From Streptomyces sp. SID5910 (GTDB taxonomy: Bacteria > Actinomycetota > Actinomycetes > Streptomycetales > Streptomycetaceae), in contig NZ_WWHX01000121.1 of the NCBI RefSeq assembly GCF_009862125.1, forward strand, positions 1 to 54,745: a stretch of DNA of 54,745 nt, read 5' to 3'. The notes beneath the pieces were generated by a model. It was not told the origin of the DNA. It did not search any database and was given only the letters and a program-made list of their open reading frames with translations. Position 1 is the stretch's first letter. Every line of letters begins with the position of its first letter. Made by a program: the position numbers and the translations under genes. Positions 31,617 to 40,184 of this stretch are shown here, one piece after another.

Positions 31617-32155
31617 CAAAGACCCGCACCCTGTACCTGATCGCCTGCGCGGCCCCTCCGGCCCGCCGCCTCGATGTCCCGATCCGCGCTGCCCAGCAGG
31701 CCGGTTGGGACATCTGCCTGATCCTCACGCCCTCCGCCCACCGGTGGCTCGCCGAGGACGCCGAGGGGGAGATCGAGGCCCTGGAGGAGCTCACCGGCCA
31801 CCCCGTCCGCTGGCAGTACAAGCTCCCCAGCCAGCCCGACGTGCTGCCGCCGCCGGACGCGATGCTCGTCGCCCCGCTCACCAACAACACCCTGGCGAAG
31901 TGGGCGACGGCCGTCTCCGACACCCTCGCCCTCGGGCTGATCACCGAGGGCATCGCGCTCGTGCCGATCGTCGCCCTGCCCCACTTCAACGACGCCCAGG
32001 CCGCCCACCCGGCCGTGAACCGGCACGTCGACTTCCTGCGCGACGCCGGTGTCACGGTCCTGCTCGGCGAGGGCGGCTTCACCCCGCACAAGCCGAAACG
32101 CGGCAACCTCGACGCCTACCCGTGGCAGGCCGGCATCGACGCCCTCCCGACCTGA
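31613..32155 (+). CDS. Flavoprotein (phosphopantothenoylcysteine decarboxylase-like fold)
   Basis: A 180-residue protein from GTG 31613. TLYLIACAAPPARRLDVPIRAAQQAGWDICLILTPSA matches the N-terminal strand-turn-helix of the HFCD flavoprotein family, followed by ML VAPLTNNTLAKWATAVSDTLA, the conserved PxTxNT(L)xK loop that binds FMN. Such genes often follow XRE regulators in Streptomyces. The substrate is unknown; a redox or signalling role is possible. Confidence 0.85.
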   Translation: MTKTRTLYLIACAAPPARRLDVPIRAAQQAGWDICLILTPSAHRWLAEDAEGEIEALEELTGHPVRWQYKLPSQPDVLPPPDAMLVAPLTNNTLAKWATAVSDTLALGLITEGIALVPIVALPHFNDAQAAHPAVNRHVDFLRDAGVTVLLGEGGFTPHKPKRGNLDAYPWQAGIDALPT

Positions 32156-32162
32156 TCAGCTC

Positions 32163-32203
32163 CCGTTGGGCCCGTTGGGCCCGTTAGACCCAACGGGCCC
32201 AAC
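32163..32203. repeat. Dispersed palindrome, copy 8 (with CCCGTTGGG tandem)
   Basis: GTTGGGCCCGTT/AACGGGCCCAAC arms (32174-32185, 32192-32203) around AGACCC. The 9-base unit CCCGTTGGG is tandemly repeated, so this copy has grown. It lies just after the flavoprotein stop. Confidence 0.85.
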
Positions 32204-32368
32204 AAGGCCCGGGCCCCGCGCCACTCCACCGCCTCGTCCTCCACCAGGTCCTCCACGAGGTGGTGAACAACATCTGGTGCCGCCGGTGTCCGCTTCGCAG
32301 GTCAGGCTCCCTACCGCGCCACCACGAACCGGGTGGCCGCGCGCCAAGTAGAGGGAGAGGGAAAGGCA

Positions 32369-33280
32369 GTGGAGGCGAAGGCGAAGCCGGGGGTGGAGAC
32401 GTACCGGGAGCGGGCGGAGCGTCGGCGACGGGTGCGCGGCACGGGCGACGCCCGGGGCGACGGGTGGCAGCGCACCGAGGCGGACGAGCAGCTGCTCCGA
32501 CTGGTCACCCGGTACAGCACGCTGACGCTCCACCAGGCCGCGGCCGCGTGCTGGGGCGGACGGATCGAGGCCGCCCGGCTGCGGACCCGGCTCATGACGG
32601 AGGCCGGGCTGCTGCACCGCTCCGCTGACGTGCGGTGGGCGGGCACCGTCGTGTGGACCACCGAGCGCGGCGCGCAGATCGCCGGCACCGGCCTGTCGGC
32701 GCCGAACCGGCCGGGCGAACGGCTGCTGCACCGCCTGGCCCTCGCGGACGTCGGGCTCCGCCTGGAGGCGGGCGGGCGCATGGTGCTCACCGAGCGGGAG
32801 GTCCGTGCGGCCGAAGCCGTCGACGGACGGGCGGCGGAGCTCCTGGCTGACCGCGGGGTGCCCCATGTGCCCATCGGGGCCCGGCGCGGGGACCTGCTCG
32901 CCGTCCCGGCCGGCGCCCGCGCGGTGCACTGGCCGGACCTGGTGGTGTGGCTGCCCGGCGACGGCCGCCTGGTCGCCGTCGAGGTGGAGCTCACGCCCAA
33001 GCCGACGGCCGCGCTGCGTACGATCCTGCGCGCGTACCGGCAGGCCGGGCGCCGGGTGGTCTACCTGGGCACGGAACCGGTCGTACGCCAGCTGCAGGGG
33101 CGTACCGGCCCGGACGGCTGGCTGGACGGCGTCGCCCAGGATGTGGGCCTGCTGCCCCGGGGCGGAGCCGCACCGGCTCCCGACGGCGGTCTCCTGCAGG
33201 TGCAGCCGCTGCGCATCGCGGACCCGTCCGTCGCCGGACAGGTCGCCCGCCACGCCTCCCGCCAGCGCAGCCCGGGGTGA
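32369..33280 (+). CDS. Replication-relaxation-like winged-helix protein
   Basis: A 303-residue protein (GTG 32369; a GTG at 32333 is possible). Residues about 35-85 are a winged helix (EADEQLLRLVTRYSTLTLHQAAAACW...LMTEAGLL), and about 190-240 resemble a PD-(D/E)XK-like core (WPDLVVWLPGDGRLVAVEVELTPK). This is the layout of the replication-relaxation family found on actinomycete plasmids. A second member is at 39092-40126. Molecular role unknown. Confidence 0.75.
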   Translation: MEAKAKPGVETYRERAERRRRVRGTGDARGDGWQRTEADEQLLRLVTRYSTLTLHQAAAACWGGRIEAARLRTRLMTEAGLLHRSADVRWAGTVVWTTERGAQIAGTGLSAPNRPGERLLHRLALADVGLRLEAGGRMVLTEREVRAAEAVDGRAAELLADRGVPHVPIGARRGDLLAVPAGARAVHWPDLVVWLPGDGRLVAVEVELTPKPTAALRTILRAYRQAGRRVVYLGTEPVVRQLQGRTGPDGWLDGVAQDVGLLPRGGAAPAPDGGLLQVQPLRIADPSVAGQVARHASRQRSPG

Positions 33281-33285
33281 AACGC

Positions 33286-33338
33286 CTGGATACGGGGTGG
33301 ATATCGGCAGCTCACGGCCGTATCCACCCCGTATCCAG
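33286..33338. terminator. Bidirectional terminator, 18-bp arms
   Basis: Perfect 18-bp inverted repeat (33286-33303, 33321-33338) between convergent genes ending at 33280 (plus) and 33354 (minus). Confidence 0.9.
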
Positions 33339-33353
33339 CGCCATTGCCAGAAG

Positions 33354-33944
33354 TCAGCGCTCCTCGCCGTACGCGGCCTCTTCCACGGCCCGCAGGATCA
33401 GCCGCAGTTCGTTCTCGTCCACGACTCGGATCACCTCACCGAGCTGCACCGGGCAACGGGACACCAGGGAGGCGGCGGTCTCCAGCATGGCCATCTCGCT
33501 GGTGGAGGACTTGAACGCCGACGGCCGGGAGAGCATGAGGAGCCCGATCGTGTCCCAGTCGATCGAGGGGTGCGTGCCGGTCCGGTCGATCACCGGCTTG
33601 TCGGCGGCCGCCGTGAGTTCGTCCTCCTGCTCCAGGAGGCGCCGGAGCCAGAAGCCGCCCCGGTGGGCACCGAGTAGACGGGTCGCGGCCCGCATGTTCT
33701 CGTTGCCCACGCCCTGCAGCAGGTCCGCGGCGAGCTCAGCGCCCGTCGTGCTGTCACCGGTCACCATCACCGGAGTCTCCGTTCGTTCGGCGGTCGAGGC
33801 CGTGGCCGGCCCCGCCTCACTGTGCGCGGCCGCGGCCCGGTGCCCGCGCCGCACACGCCGGACAATCCCCCGGAAGCCCTCGCCGACCACCAGGCGCACC
33901 AGCGGCTCCGCAGCCAGCGCCCGTACGGTCTCCATCCACTCCAT
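33354..33944 (-). CDS. Unrecognised 196-residue protein
   Basis: Not recognised. A basic N-terminal helix (VRLVVGEGFRGIVRRVRRGHR), a Thr/Ala-rich linker, and an acidic helical C-terminal half. ATG 33944. Stands alone on the minus strand. Confidence 0.65.
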   Translation of the reverse strand: MEWMETVRALAAEPLVRLVVGEGFRGIVRRVRRGHRAAAAHSEAGPATASTAERTETPVMVTGDSTTGAELAADLLQGVGNENMRAATRLLGAHRGGFWLRRLLEQEDELTAAADKPVIDRTGTHPSIDWDTIGLLMLSRPSAFKSSTSEMAMLETAASLVSRCPVQLGEVIRVVDENELRLILRAVEEAAYGEER

Positions 33945-34346
33945 AGCCGTCTCCCTCGGCCTCCGGGCAATGCGCCCGCGAAGGGCGCCCTGCCCTCCGG
34001 CCCTTGAGGCGGCGCAGGACTTTGGCGACAGGGCCGGGCGGGAGATTCCGTCGAGGAGACGTTCCTGGTGGAGCCGGGGCCCGGGGCGGAGGGCAGGCGG
34101 GTAGGCGGGGGTGGGGAGTGTGGGGAGGGGTGTTCGGGACGGCAGGGCGCGGTTCTCCCCGGGAGACGGCTGTCCGGACCGGACTCTGAAGGGGCGCTGT
34201 CCGGATACTCGTCCGTGAATCGCGTACGGACCGCGGGGCGCAGGCCCTCTTGGCGTCTCCTGTCGGCAGCCGTCCTCGACATCCGCGACGCCGTGCGCGG
34301 TGTCGTCAATGCGGAGGCTGGCTGACCGTCCGGCCGGACGCGCGGT
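33945..34346. other. 400-base stretch with no confident gene
   Basis: No ORF here has both codon bias and a ribosome site. A short plus-strand frame ending near 34324 (...LLSAAVLDIRDAVRGVVNAEAG) begins with a GTG inside a degenerate copy of the GTCCGTGAATCGC element at about 34211. It may be a relic. The stretch should contain the promoter for the minus-strand gene at 33944. Confidence 0.4.
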
Positions 34347-34640
34347 TCACTCCGGCGGCGTGGCCCCGGGCAGTTGACCGGAGAACTCCAACCACTGCTC
34401 GATGGTCCACACGGCGACGCTGGACCGGTCGGTCGACATCCGCAGCCACACCTCTTCGCCGCCGGGCATGAGCGCCATCTCGACGTGCGGCTCGTCCCAT
34501 GTGCCCATCGCGTACATCCACTCGATGCCGTCGGGCCAGGTTCGCATCGCCGCCGTGCGGACGCTCAACGCTGCGGCCAGGGCGTCCAGGGCCGTCTTCG
34601 GGATCCGCACTTCCGACCGCTCGGGCTCGAACGCTTCCAC
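34347..34640 (-). CDS. Unrecognised 97-residue protein
   Basis: Not recognised. GTG 34640 with GGAGGGG upstream. The sequence PDGIEWMYAMGTWDEPHVEMALMPGGEEVWLRMSTDRS suggests a small beta-sheet domain; no motif identified. Confidence 0.6.
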   Translation of the reverse strand: MEAFEPERSEVRIPKTALDALAAALSVRTAAMRTWPDGIEWMYAMGTWDEPHVEMALMPGGEEVWLRMSTDRSSVAVWTIEQWLEFSGQLPGATPPE

Positions 34641-34739
34641 CGGCCCCTCCCCTCCTGCAGCAGGACGGGTGCCCCGCCGCGCGCCACACCCTGCCATGCC
34701 TGTCCGGCCTGCGGGAGTCCACGGCGAAGGCGCCGAGGG

Positions 34740-34982
34740 TCACCGGCCGGGGCCGGGTCGGGGCCGCAGCAGCGGTCCGGGTGAGGGCTCCGTCCGCTGG
34801 TAGAGCGCTTCGCGAGCTTCCGCGCGCAGCTGGCGCTGCCGCGCGGCGACGCGGGCGGGGATGACCCGGACTCGGACCTCGACCTCGTACGGGCCGTGCA
34901 CGCTGGCCTGCCCGATGGCCTGCATCGCGCGGGCGAGCTCCGTCGCTGCTTCGGTGGGGTCAGTGAAAGGGCTGTCGGTCAT
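34740..34982 (-). CDS. Unrecognised 80-residue protein
   Basis: Not recognised. Helical start, a beta strand (YEVEVRVRVIPARV) and an Arg-rich helix. It resembles the short proteins that share a DUF-type strand-helix pattern on Streptomyces plasmids; no function assigned. Confidence 0.6.
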   Translation of the reverse strand: MTDSPFTDPTEAATELARAMQAIGQASVHGPYEVEVRVRVIPARVAARQRQLRAEAREALYQRTEPSPGPLLRPRPGPGR

Positions 34983-35154
34983 CGAGGCGTCCTCTCGTGC
35001 GGAAGGTGTCGCGGGGAAGCCTCGCTGTGCCGGGCCGGCGGTGGTGCGCTGTCCGGGAAAGCGGCGCCGCGGCTCCCGTCCGGCGGGCGGGAAAGTCCGG
35101 GAGCGCCCGCCTCGCGGGAGCCGGGGCCTGCCGTCTCACCGCTACAGTCCACGC

Positions 35155-35195
35155 GAAGGGGGCCGGAGCCACTGTCATTGGCTCCGGCCCCCTTC
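35155..35195 (-). terminator. Terminator, 17-bp arms
   Basis: GAAGGGGGCCGGAGCCA and its perfect complement (35155-35171, 35179-35195), 20 bases past the stop of the minus-strand gene ending at 35216. Confidence 0.85.
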
Positions 35196-35215
35196 ATCCG
35201 GTGGGCGAGGACGGG

Positions 35216-36601
35216 TCAGTCGGTGTCCTCATGCGGTTCGAGCAGCGAGAAGTACGTCGTGCGCTGCTGCTCGGTCAGCTCACCGTCGAGGTCGAGCGCG
35301 GAGCGCAGCGAGCTCAGGGCGTCGGCTGCGGCCACGTCCCACTTCTTGTGGGCCTGCTGCTGGATCTCCCCGATGGTGGAGTACGCCTCGCCGGGGAAGT
35401 GCCGGACGTACCAGTCGAGCATCTTGGCCACCGACGGGGTCAGGTTGAGGTGCCACCACTTCCCCGCGCCGTCGTCGTCCTTGTCGTCGGCGAACATGTC
35501 GACGGAGTCCTGCCAGTCGTAGAGCACCGCGGCCCGTACGGTCCGCCCCAGGTGCTCGGTGGGGACGATGCCGTCGAGGCTGACGGCGACGGACCAGGCG
35601 AGCTCGCCCGCGATCTCGGCGACGGACTCCTTGTTGCGCTGGCGCAGCACCCACCGCTTGCGTACGTCGGGCCGGTCGTACAGCGTGTGCTGGAAGTCGG
35701 TGACGAACCGGTCGCGCACCTCGGCCGCGCCCGGCGAGAGGCTGTCGCGGTCGCCGGCGGACATCGCGGCCCCCACGCCCTCGTAGGAGCGCTGGCGGGA
35801 CTCCGCCCAGTCCTCGGCCACCGCCCGGGCCCACTGGTCGCGGCCGCCGACGACGGCCTGCGGCAGCGGCACCTCGCTGTTGCCGCGCGAGATGTAGGCG
35901 CGCAGCGTCGAGGCGGTGATGCCGCCCAGCTCGGCCATTTCCGGGGCGCCGATCAGCTGCGCGCCGGTCAGCTCCGGGCTGGAGACGTCGACCACGCACC
36001 GTTCCAGCGGCAGCGCGTGCTCCTGCTCCTGGCGGCGCTCGGCCCACAGCGCCAGGTGGTCGAGCCAGTTGTCCGGCCGGGCGGCGTCCGCCTCGAAGGT
36101 GGCCACCTTGCCGACGTACGCCCTGGCCGGGTCGGCGCGGCCGTCGAGCATGTCGGCGGCGGTGACGGTGGCGGCCGCGCGGGCCTTGCGCCGCTCGTGG
36201 TCCTGCTCGACCGGGTTCCAGACCTGTCCGGGCCGGTACCAGGTGGTGCCGTTGAACCAGTAGCCGCCGGCGCGGAACAGCAGCTGGTCCTGCGTCCACT
36301 GGGTGTGCCAGGAGGAGGTGTCGCCGTCGCGCATCAGCAGCACGGTCCGGCCGTGCTCGGGGTGGAAGCGGACCACCCAGCCGAGCGTGTGGTTGAGCGG
36401 GTCGGTGGTGAAGGCGTGCCAGCCGCCGTCGGCGCGGTTCTTGTCGAAGCGACCCCACATCCCCTCGGCCTTGTTGCGGCCGACCGCCTCGATGGCCTCG
36501 GGGCCGTCGTCGAGGGGGAGGTGGGAGTCGTCGACGAAGGGCAGGCCCGGCACCGGGTGATCGGTGCGCAGGCCGTTGGCGAGCGGGAGAACGTGACTCA
36601 A
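35216..36601 (-). CDS. Large unrecognised protein with MerR/AlpA-like HTH
   Basis: A 461-residue protein. The start is taken as TTG 36601 because GAGGA lies seven bases upstream and no ATG/GTG fits. Residues about 1-130 contain Trp-rich repeats (WHAFTTDPLNHTLGWVVRFHPEHG, FRAGGYWFNGTTWYRPGQVWN). Residues about 230-280 carry ELGGITASTLRAYISRGNSEVPLPQ, a MerR/AlpA-type helix-turn-helix as in excisionase-like proteins. The rest is helical. Its promoter region carries TGCACRA repeats at 23-24-base spacing, so it may bind its own upstream region. Function unknown. Confidence 0.8.
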   Translation of the reverse strand: MSHVLPLANGLRTDHPVPGLPFVDDSHLPLDDGPEAIEAVGRNKAEGMWGRFDKNRADGGWHAFTTDPLNHTLGWVVRFHPEHGRTVLLMRDGDTSSWHTQWTQDQLLFRAGGYWFNGTTWYRPGQVWNPVEQDHERRKARAAATVTAADMLDGRADPARAYVGKVATFEADAARPDNWLDHLALWAERRQEQEHALPLERCVVDVSSPELTGAQLIGAPEMAELGGITASTLRAYISRGNSEVPLPQAVVGGRDQWARAVAEDWAESRQRSYEGVGAAMSAGDRDSLSPGAAEVRDRFVTDFQHTLYDRPDVRKRWVLRQRNKESVAEIAGELAWSVAVSLDGIVPTEHLGRTVRAAVLYDWQDSVDMFADDKDDDGAGKWWHLNLTPSVAKMLDWYVRHFPGEAYSTIGEIQQQAHKKWDVAAADALSSLRSALDLDGELTEQQRTTYFSLLEPHEDTD

Positions 36602-36637
36602 GGCTGATTCCTCAATTCGCTCCGAGTGCTGCACTCT

Positions 36638-36691
36638 TCGTGCATTGCTGACCTTACCCCCTTGTGCATGTACGGCAATCCTCGTTGTGCA
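36638..36691. repeat. Three TYGTGCA boxes at 23-24-base spacing
   Basis: TCGTGCA (36638), TTGTGCA (36662) and TTGTGCA (36685) lie in one orientation about two helix turns apart, upstream of the TTG at 36601. Iteron- or operator-like. Confidence 0.55.
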
Positions 36692-36720
36692 GCTACTTTC
36701 GGCCGATCCGCCGGTCACGC

Positions 36721-36737
36721 GTCCGCGACTCGCGGAC
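36721..36737. repeat. GTCCGCGA-N-TCGCGGAC palindrome, copy 2
   Basis: Perfect 17-base palindrome in the divergent promoter region between genes starting at 36601 (minus) and 36832 (plus). Confidence 0.7.
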
Positions 36738-36745
36738 AATCGTGA

Positions 36746-36778
36746 TCGCGTCGGATAAGCTCTCCTTATCCGACGCGA
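36746..36778. promoter_or_regulatory. Perfect 14-bp inverted repeat in the divergent region
   Basis: TCGCGTCGGATAAG and CTTATCCGACGCGA (36746-36759, 36765-36778) around CTCTC. It lies about 54 bases upstream of the recombinase operon. Likely operator or recombinase arm site. Confidence 0.65.
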
Positions 36779-36831
36779 CAGAACGGGGCATGACACCCCG
36801 TCACCCGCCGCGTCCGACCGGAGGGGAACCT

Positions 36832-37257
36832 ATGTACTTCGCCCACGACGAACCGCGTCCCGCCCCGTTCAACGCCGACGAGCTGACGGCACAGCACGCC
36901 AAGGAGCTCGGGCACTTCCTGACCGAGGTCACCAAGCACCTGCGCGAGAGCCACCCCGAGGGCAGCTTCGAGCACCGCGCCGCCCGCACCCTGCACGAGT
37001 CGGTCGGCGTGCACCTCGACGCCCTCAACGAGTGCTTCGAGGACGAGGAGCCCGTCACGCTCCAGGCGCGCAAGGCCGCCTGGAACCGGCTGATGTTCAT
37101 CATCCGGCCGTGGGAGGGCACACCCCAGTTCGACGCCTACCGCTGGCGCCTGGTGCTGCACACCGACGCCGACGCGGCGGTGGAGGCCGCCCGCGGCCTG
37201 CTCGCGTCGCGGGAGAAGGCCGCACAGGACAAGCGCCGCCTGCTGGAGGACCGGTGA
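36832..37257 (+). CDS. Unrecognised 141-residue protein, recombinase operon
   Basis: Not recognised. ATG 36832 with GGAGGGGAA. Helical, acidic first half; RWRLVLHTDADAAVEAARGLLASREKAAQDKRRLL at the end. First of three co-translated genes ending in a tyrosine recombinase (GTGA overlaps). Confidence 0.7.
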   Translation: MYFAHDEPRPAPFNADELTAQHAKELGHFLTEVTKHLRESHPEGSFEHRAARTLHESVGVHLDALNECFEDEEPVTLQARKAAWNRLMFIIRPWEGTPQFDAYRWRLVLHTDADAAVEAARGLLASREKAAQDKRRLLEDR

Positions 37258-37589
37258 CGGGGTTGAGCGAGGACGACGACGCGACCGCCCGGGCGTTCAT
37301 CGCCTACTACCTGCACGACGTCGCCGCGAACGCCGCCGAGGACGGGCACCCCGCCCTGATCGAGGCGGCGGCCGCCGAGCGCACCGCGTGGGAGGACCAC
37401 GGACGGCTGGAGGGCAACACCCCGCAGTTCGTCTACGGCTGGGCTCAGCAGAACGCCATCAAGGCCGGGCAGGACGCGATGTTCGGGCGCGGCCCCCGGG
37501 AGGTGTGGGAGCAGGCCAAGCAGCAGATGGAGGTGGTCGGCCGGTGGCTGACCACCCACGGCTACCAGACGGAGGGAGTGACGAAGTGA
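37254..37589 (+). CDS. Unrecognised 111-residue protein, recombinase operon
   Basis: Not recognised. GTG 37254 overlaps the previous stop; its own stop overlaps the recombinase start. Fully helical (ARAFIAYYLHDVAANAAEDGHPALIEAAAAERTAW). It may be an accessory factor of the recombinase. Confidence 0.7.
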   Translation: MTGLSEDDDATARAFIAYYLHDVAANAAEDGHPALIEAAAAERTAWEDHGRLEGNTPQFVYGWAQQNAIKAGQDAMFGRGPREVWEQAKQQMEVVGRWLTTHGYQTEGVTK

Positions 37590-38701
37590 CGGTCACGGTC
37601 GAGACGGCGGCCGCCGTCGACGTCGCCGAGCCAGGCGGCACCCCTGTGGTGCTGGACCCGGCCGCCGCCGAGCGCCAGACGCTCATCGAGCGGTGGGCCG
37701 AACGCCATGGCGTCGACGCAGCCCACCGCCTGGCCGAAGCCGAGGACCTCGCGGACGCGGTCGCCAAGGAGATCACGCCGGACAACACCGAGGACACGTA
37801 CGCGAAGTCGTGGCGGGTATGGCAGCGGTTCTGCAGCTCCACCGGCCTGCCCGAACTGGAGGGCAGCCGTGGCGCCCTGGTCGCGTTCGTGACCTGGATG
37901 CTGCGCGAGGGACAGCAGAACGGGAAGGGCTACGCCCCCAGTTCCGCCAGCACTCACCTCGCGGCCGCCGTCGTCGGACTGCGCGATCGCAAGGTGACGG
38001 TCAGCGGCGACGACCAGTCCGAGGCCCGCACCGCGCTGGAGGGCCTGGCCGTCAAGCTCCTGCAGGCCGGGGAACGGCGCGGCCGCGGCCAGGCGGTCGG
38101 AGCCGACGTCGACGGGCTGCGCGCCATCGTCCGCTCCTGCCCCGACACCCTGACCGGCGACCGGGACAAGGCCCTGGTGCTCACCGGCTTCAACTACGCC
38201 AGCCGCTCCCAGGACCCGGCCGGACTGCAGAGCGGCGACGTCACCCTGCGCCCGCAGGGACTGGTCGTCGCGGTGCTCACCGGGAAGACGAAGCACTCGG
38301 TGCGCAACGCGAAGATCCGCTACGCCCAGGACCCCGAGCTGTGCCCGGTCCGGGCCTACACCGCCTACCGCGCCCGGCTGGTCGCCGAGCACGGCCGGCA
38401 GTGGGCAGACCCGTCCACCCCGGCGTTCGTCGGCATCGACCAGCACGGGCACGTCACCGGCGGCATGGTCCCCGACAGCGTCACCCGCGCGATCAAGCGG
38501 ATCTCCAAGCGGGCCGGGGTGCCGATTCACTGGACCGGCCACTCCCTGCGCATCGGCCTGGCCTCCACCGGCCGCAAGCAGGGCAAGGACGGCATCGCCA
38601 TCGCCGACCAAGGTGGTTGGGCCCGCCACTCCCGCTCGATGCTCGGCTACATGCAGCGCGACGACGGCTGGGACGACAACGCCTCCGCCGGCCTCACCTG
38701 A
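37586..38701 (+). CDS. Tyrosine site-specific recombinase
   Basis: A 371-residue phage-integrase-family recombinase from GTG 37586. N-terminal SAM-like core-binding domain at about 45-150 (DNTEDTYAKSWRVWQRFC). Catalytic set is complete: Arg207 in NYASRSQD, Lys in the GKTKHS turn, H-S-L-R (H319, R322), His348 in GGWARHSR and nucleophile Tyr355 in MLGYMQ. It breaks and rejoins DNA, here most likely to resolve plasmid multimers or to integrate. Direct repeats 200 bases downstream (38908, 38968) could be its sites. A 21-bp-arm hairpin follows. Confidence 0.93.
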   Translation: MTVTVETAAAVDVAEPGGTPVVLDPAAAERQTLIERWAERHGVDAAHRLAEAEDLADAVAKEITPDNTEDTYAKSWRVWQRFCSSTGLPELEGSRGALVAFVTWMLREGQQNGKGYAPSSASTHLAAAVVGLRDRKVTVSGDDQSEARTALEGLAVKLLQAGERRGRGQAVGADVDGLRAIVRSCPDTLTGDRDKALVLTGFNYASRSQDPAGLQSGDVTLRPQGLVVAVLTGKTKHSVRNAKIRYAQDPELCPVRAYTAYRARLVAEHGRQWADPSTPAFVGIDQHGHVTGGMVPDSVTRAIKRISKRAGVPIHWTGHSLRIGLASTGRKQGKDGIAIADQGGWARHSRSMLGYMQRDDGWDDNASAGLT

Positions 38702-38718
38702 CCACCCGACAGCACGTC

Positions 38719-38766
38719 TCAGCCCCGGTCGGTCCTGTTAGTCCCAACAGGACCGACCGGGGCTGA
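38719..38766. repeat. Dispersed palindrome, copy 9 (21-bp arms)
   Basis: Perfect 21-bp arms around AGTCCC, with TCCTGTT/AACAGGA at the tip. It lies 18 bases after the recombinase stop and is probably its terminator. Confidence 0.9.
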
Positions 38767-38907
38767 TGCGTGGTGAAACGGTCGTGCCGGAGAGCCGATC
38801 CGCCGGACAGAGGGCGCTGCAGGTAAGTAGTCGGCGGACGATGTCGGAGAGAATCGCGCCGAACACGCAGGTCACGGCCGCGCTCAAGGCCCGCGCCGAG
38901 TAGGAGC

Positions 38908-38987
38908 GATGCGACCCGGGGCGCGACGCAGGAGAAGACGCGGGGCGCGATGTAGGGCGCGATCCAGGATGCGACCCGGGGCGCGAC
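38908..38987. repeat. Two exact 20-bp direct repeats downstream of the recombinase
   Basis: GATGCGACCCGGGGCGCGAC at 38908-38927 and 38968-38987, 60 bases apart, with a partial copy near 38941. The stretch 38767-39091 holds no gene. It could be a recombination site or arm sites; the shared GATGCGAC also links it to the clt candidate. Confidence 0.7.
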
Positions 38988-39091
38988 CCGCGTACGGAGC
39001 GCGCGGGCCCGGGGCGTCGCCATGACAGACCCCGGGCCCGGCCGTGCACTTTTACGTGGACACCGGGTTCAACGAACCGGCCCGGGCGTGG

Positions 39092-40126
39092 TCACGCGGC
39101 GCGGCGAGCGTGGGCCTGCGCCTGCTCGTCGGTCAGGCCGATCGGCTGCCAGGCCCACTTGTTGCTGGGCGTCTCCATCAGGCGGGGCAGCGCGGCGACG
39201 TCGACCCGCAGCCGGATGCCGCGGATTCGCTGCTCCAGCGCCGCGGTCCGCCGGTCCAGCGCGTCGACGTCCTCCCGGCCGCCGAGGACCACGCGCACGA
39301 CGGGGAACAGCCTGCTGTCCGGGTAGCGCTGACGCCACAGCGACTTCGTCGAGCCGATCGTGCCGCGCTCGCCCTCGAAGTAGGTGGCCTGGCTGTACGC
39401 CTCGTAGGCCCGCAGTTTCATCGCGAGCCGGGAGACCGACATGGTGAAGCGGTCCATCTCCAGGAACTCGACCTCGGCTCCCCTGGAGGGCCGGTAGAGC
39501 ACGGCGTCGGAGACGACCCGGCGGACCTTGTCGATCGTGTGGTCCACCTCGACCTCCCAGTCGATGAGCGAGCCGCCCCACTTGACGATGACGTCGGTGA
39601 CGGCCAGGCCGTGCGGGGCGAGGCCGGCGGCGATGGCCCGCTCGCCCGTCGCCGCGTGCGGACGCATGGCGACGTCGCCGCCTTCGGCCACGGTGCGCTG
39701 GCCCAGCGTCGTCAGGTGCCAGACCATCTCCCGGCTGTGGCGCCCGTAGTCGACGAACCCGAGCGCCCGCAGGTCCCGCAGGCCCCGGCGCATGTAGCCG
39801 ACGCCGGTGCCCTCGCGGGTGATGACGGAGGCGAGCTGCGCAGCGGTGGCGATCCGGACACGGGAGAGCATCAGCATCAGGAGGCCCCGGGTCTGGGCGG
39901 TGGAAGTGAGCTTCCTCGGAGCTGCAGGAGTCTCCACGAGTGCAGGGATAGAGGTGTCCTGCTCCGAACTGGCCCCCTTGACCGGCTCCTGACCTGCGGT
40001 TTCGTCGGCATCTCCGGAGACGGGCGTGGAACCGGTCCCGGCACCGGACGCGGCACCGCCGGCGGGCGGCTGACAGGCCCCCTCGCGTGCAGTGTCCTCG
40101 TGGTCGTCGTTGGTGTTGTCGTACAC
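39092..40126 (-). CDS. Replication-relaxation-like winged-helix protein
   Basis: A 344-residue protein from GTG 40126 (GGGAG upstream). Residues 1-70 are a low-complexity Gly/Ala/Ser region. A winged helix follows at about 80-145 (GLLMLMLSRVRIATAAQLASVI...LRDLRALGFVDYGRHS). The second half (VKWGGSLIDWEVEVDHTIDK...DAVLYRP...VEFLEMDRFTM) has the PD-(D/E)XK-like strand pattern of the replication-relaxation family. Role on the plasmid unknown; paralogue-like to 32369-33280. Confidence 0.78.
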   Translation of the reverse strand: MYDNTNDDHEDTAREGACQPPAGGAASGAGTGSTPVSGDADETAGQEPVKGASSEQDTSIPALVETPAAPRKLTSTAQTRGLLMLMLSRVRIATAAQLASVITREGTGVGYMRRGLRDLRALGFVDYGRHSREMVWHLTTLGQRTVAEGGDVAMRPHAATGERAIAAGLAPHGLAVTDVIVKWGGSLIDWEVEVDHTIDKVRRVVSDAVLYRPSRGAEVEFLEMDRFTMSVSRLAMKLRAYEAYSQATYFEGERGTIGSTKSLWRQRYPDSRLFPVVRVVLGGREDVDALDRRTAALEQRIRGIRLRVDVAALPRLMETPSNKWAWQPIGLTDEQAQAHARRAA

Positions 40127-40184
40127 GGCGGTGCTCCCATAGTGATCACGGGGAGACTCCGGTCGGAGCGTCCCTCTATCTCCT

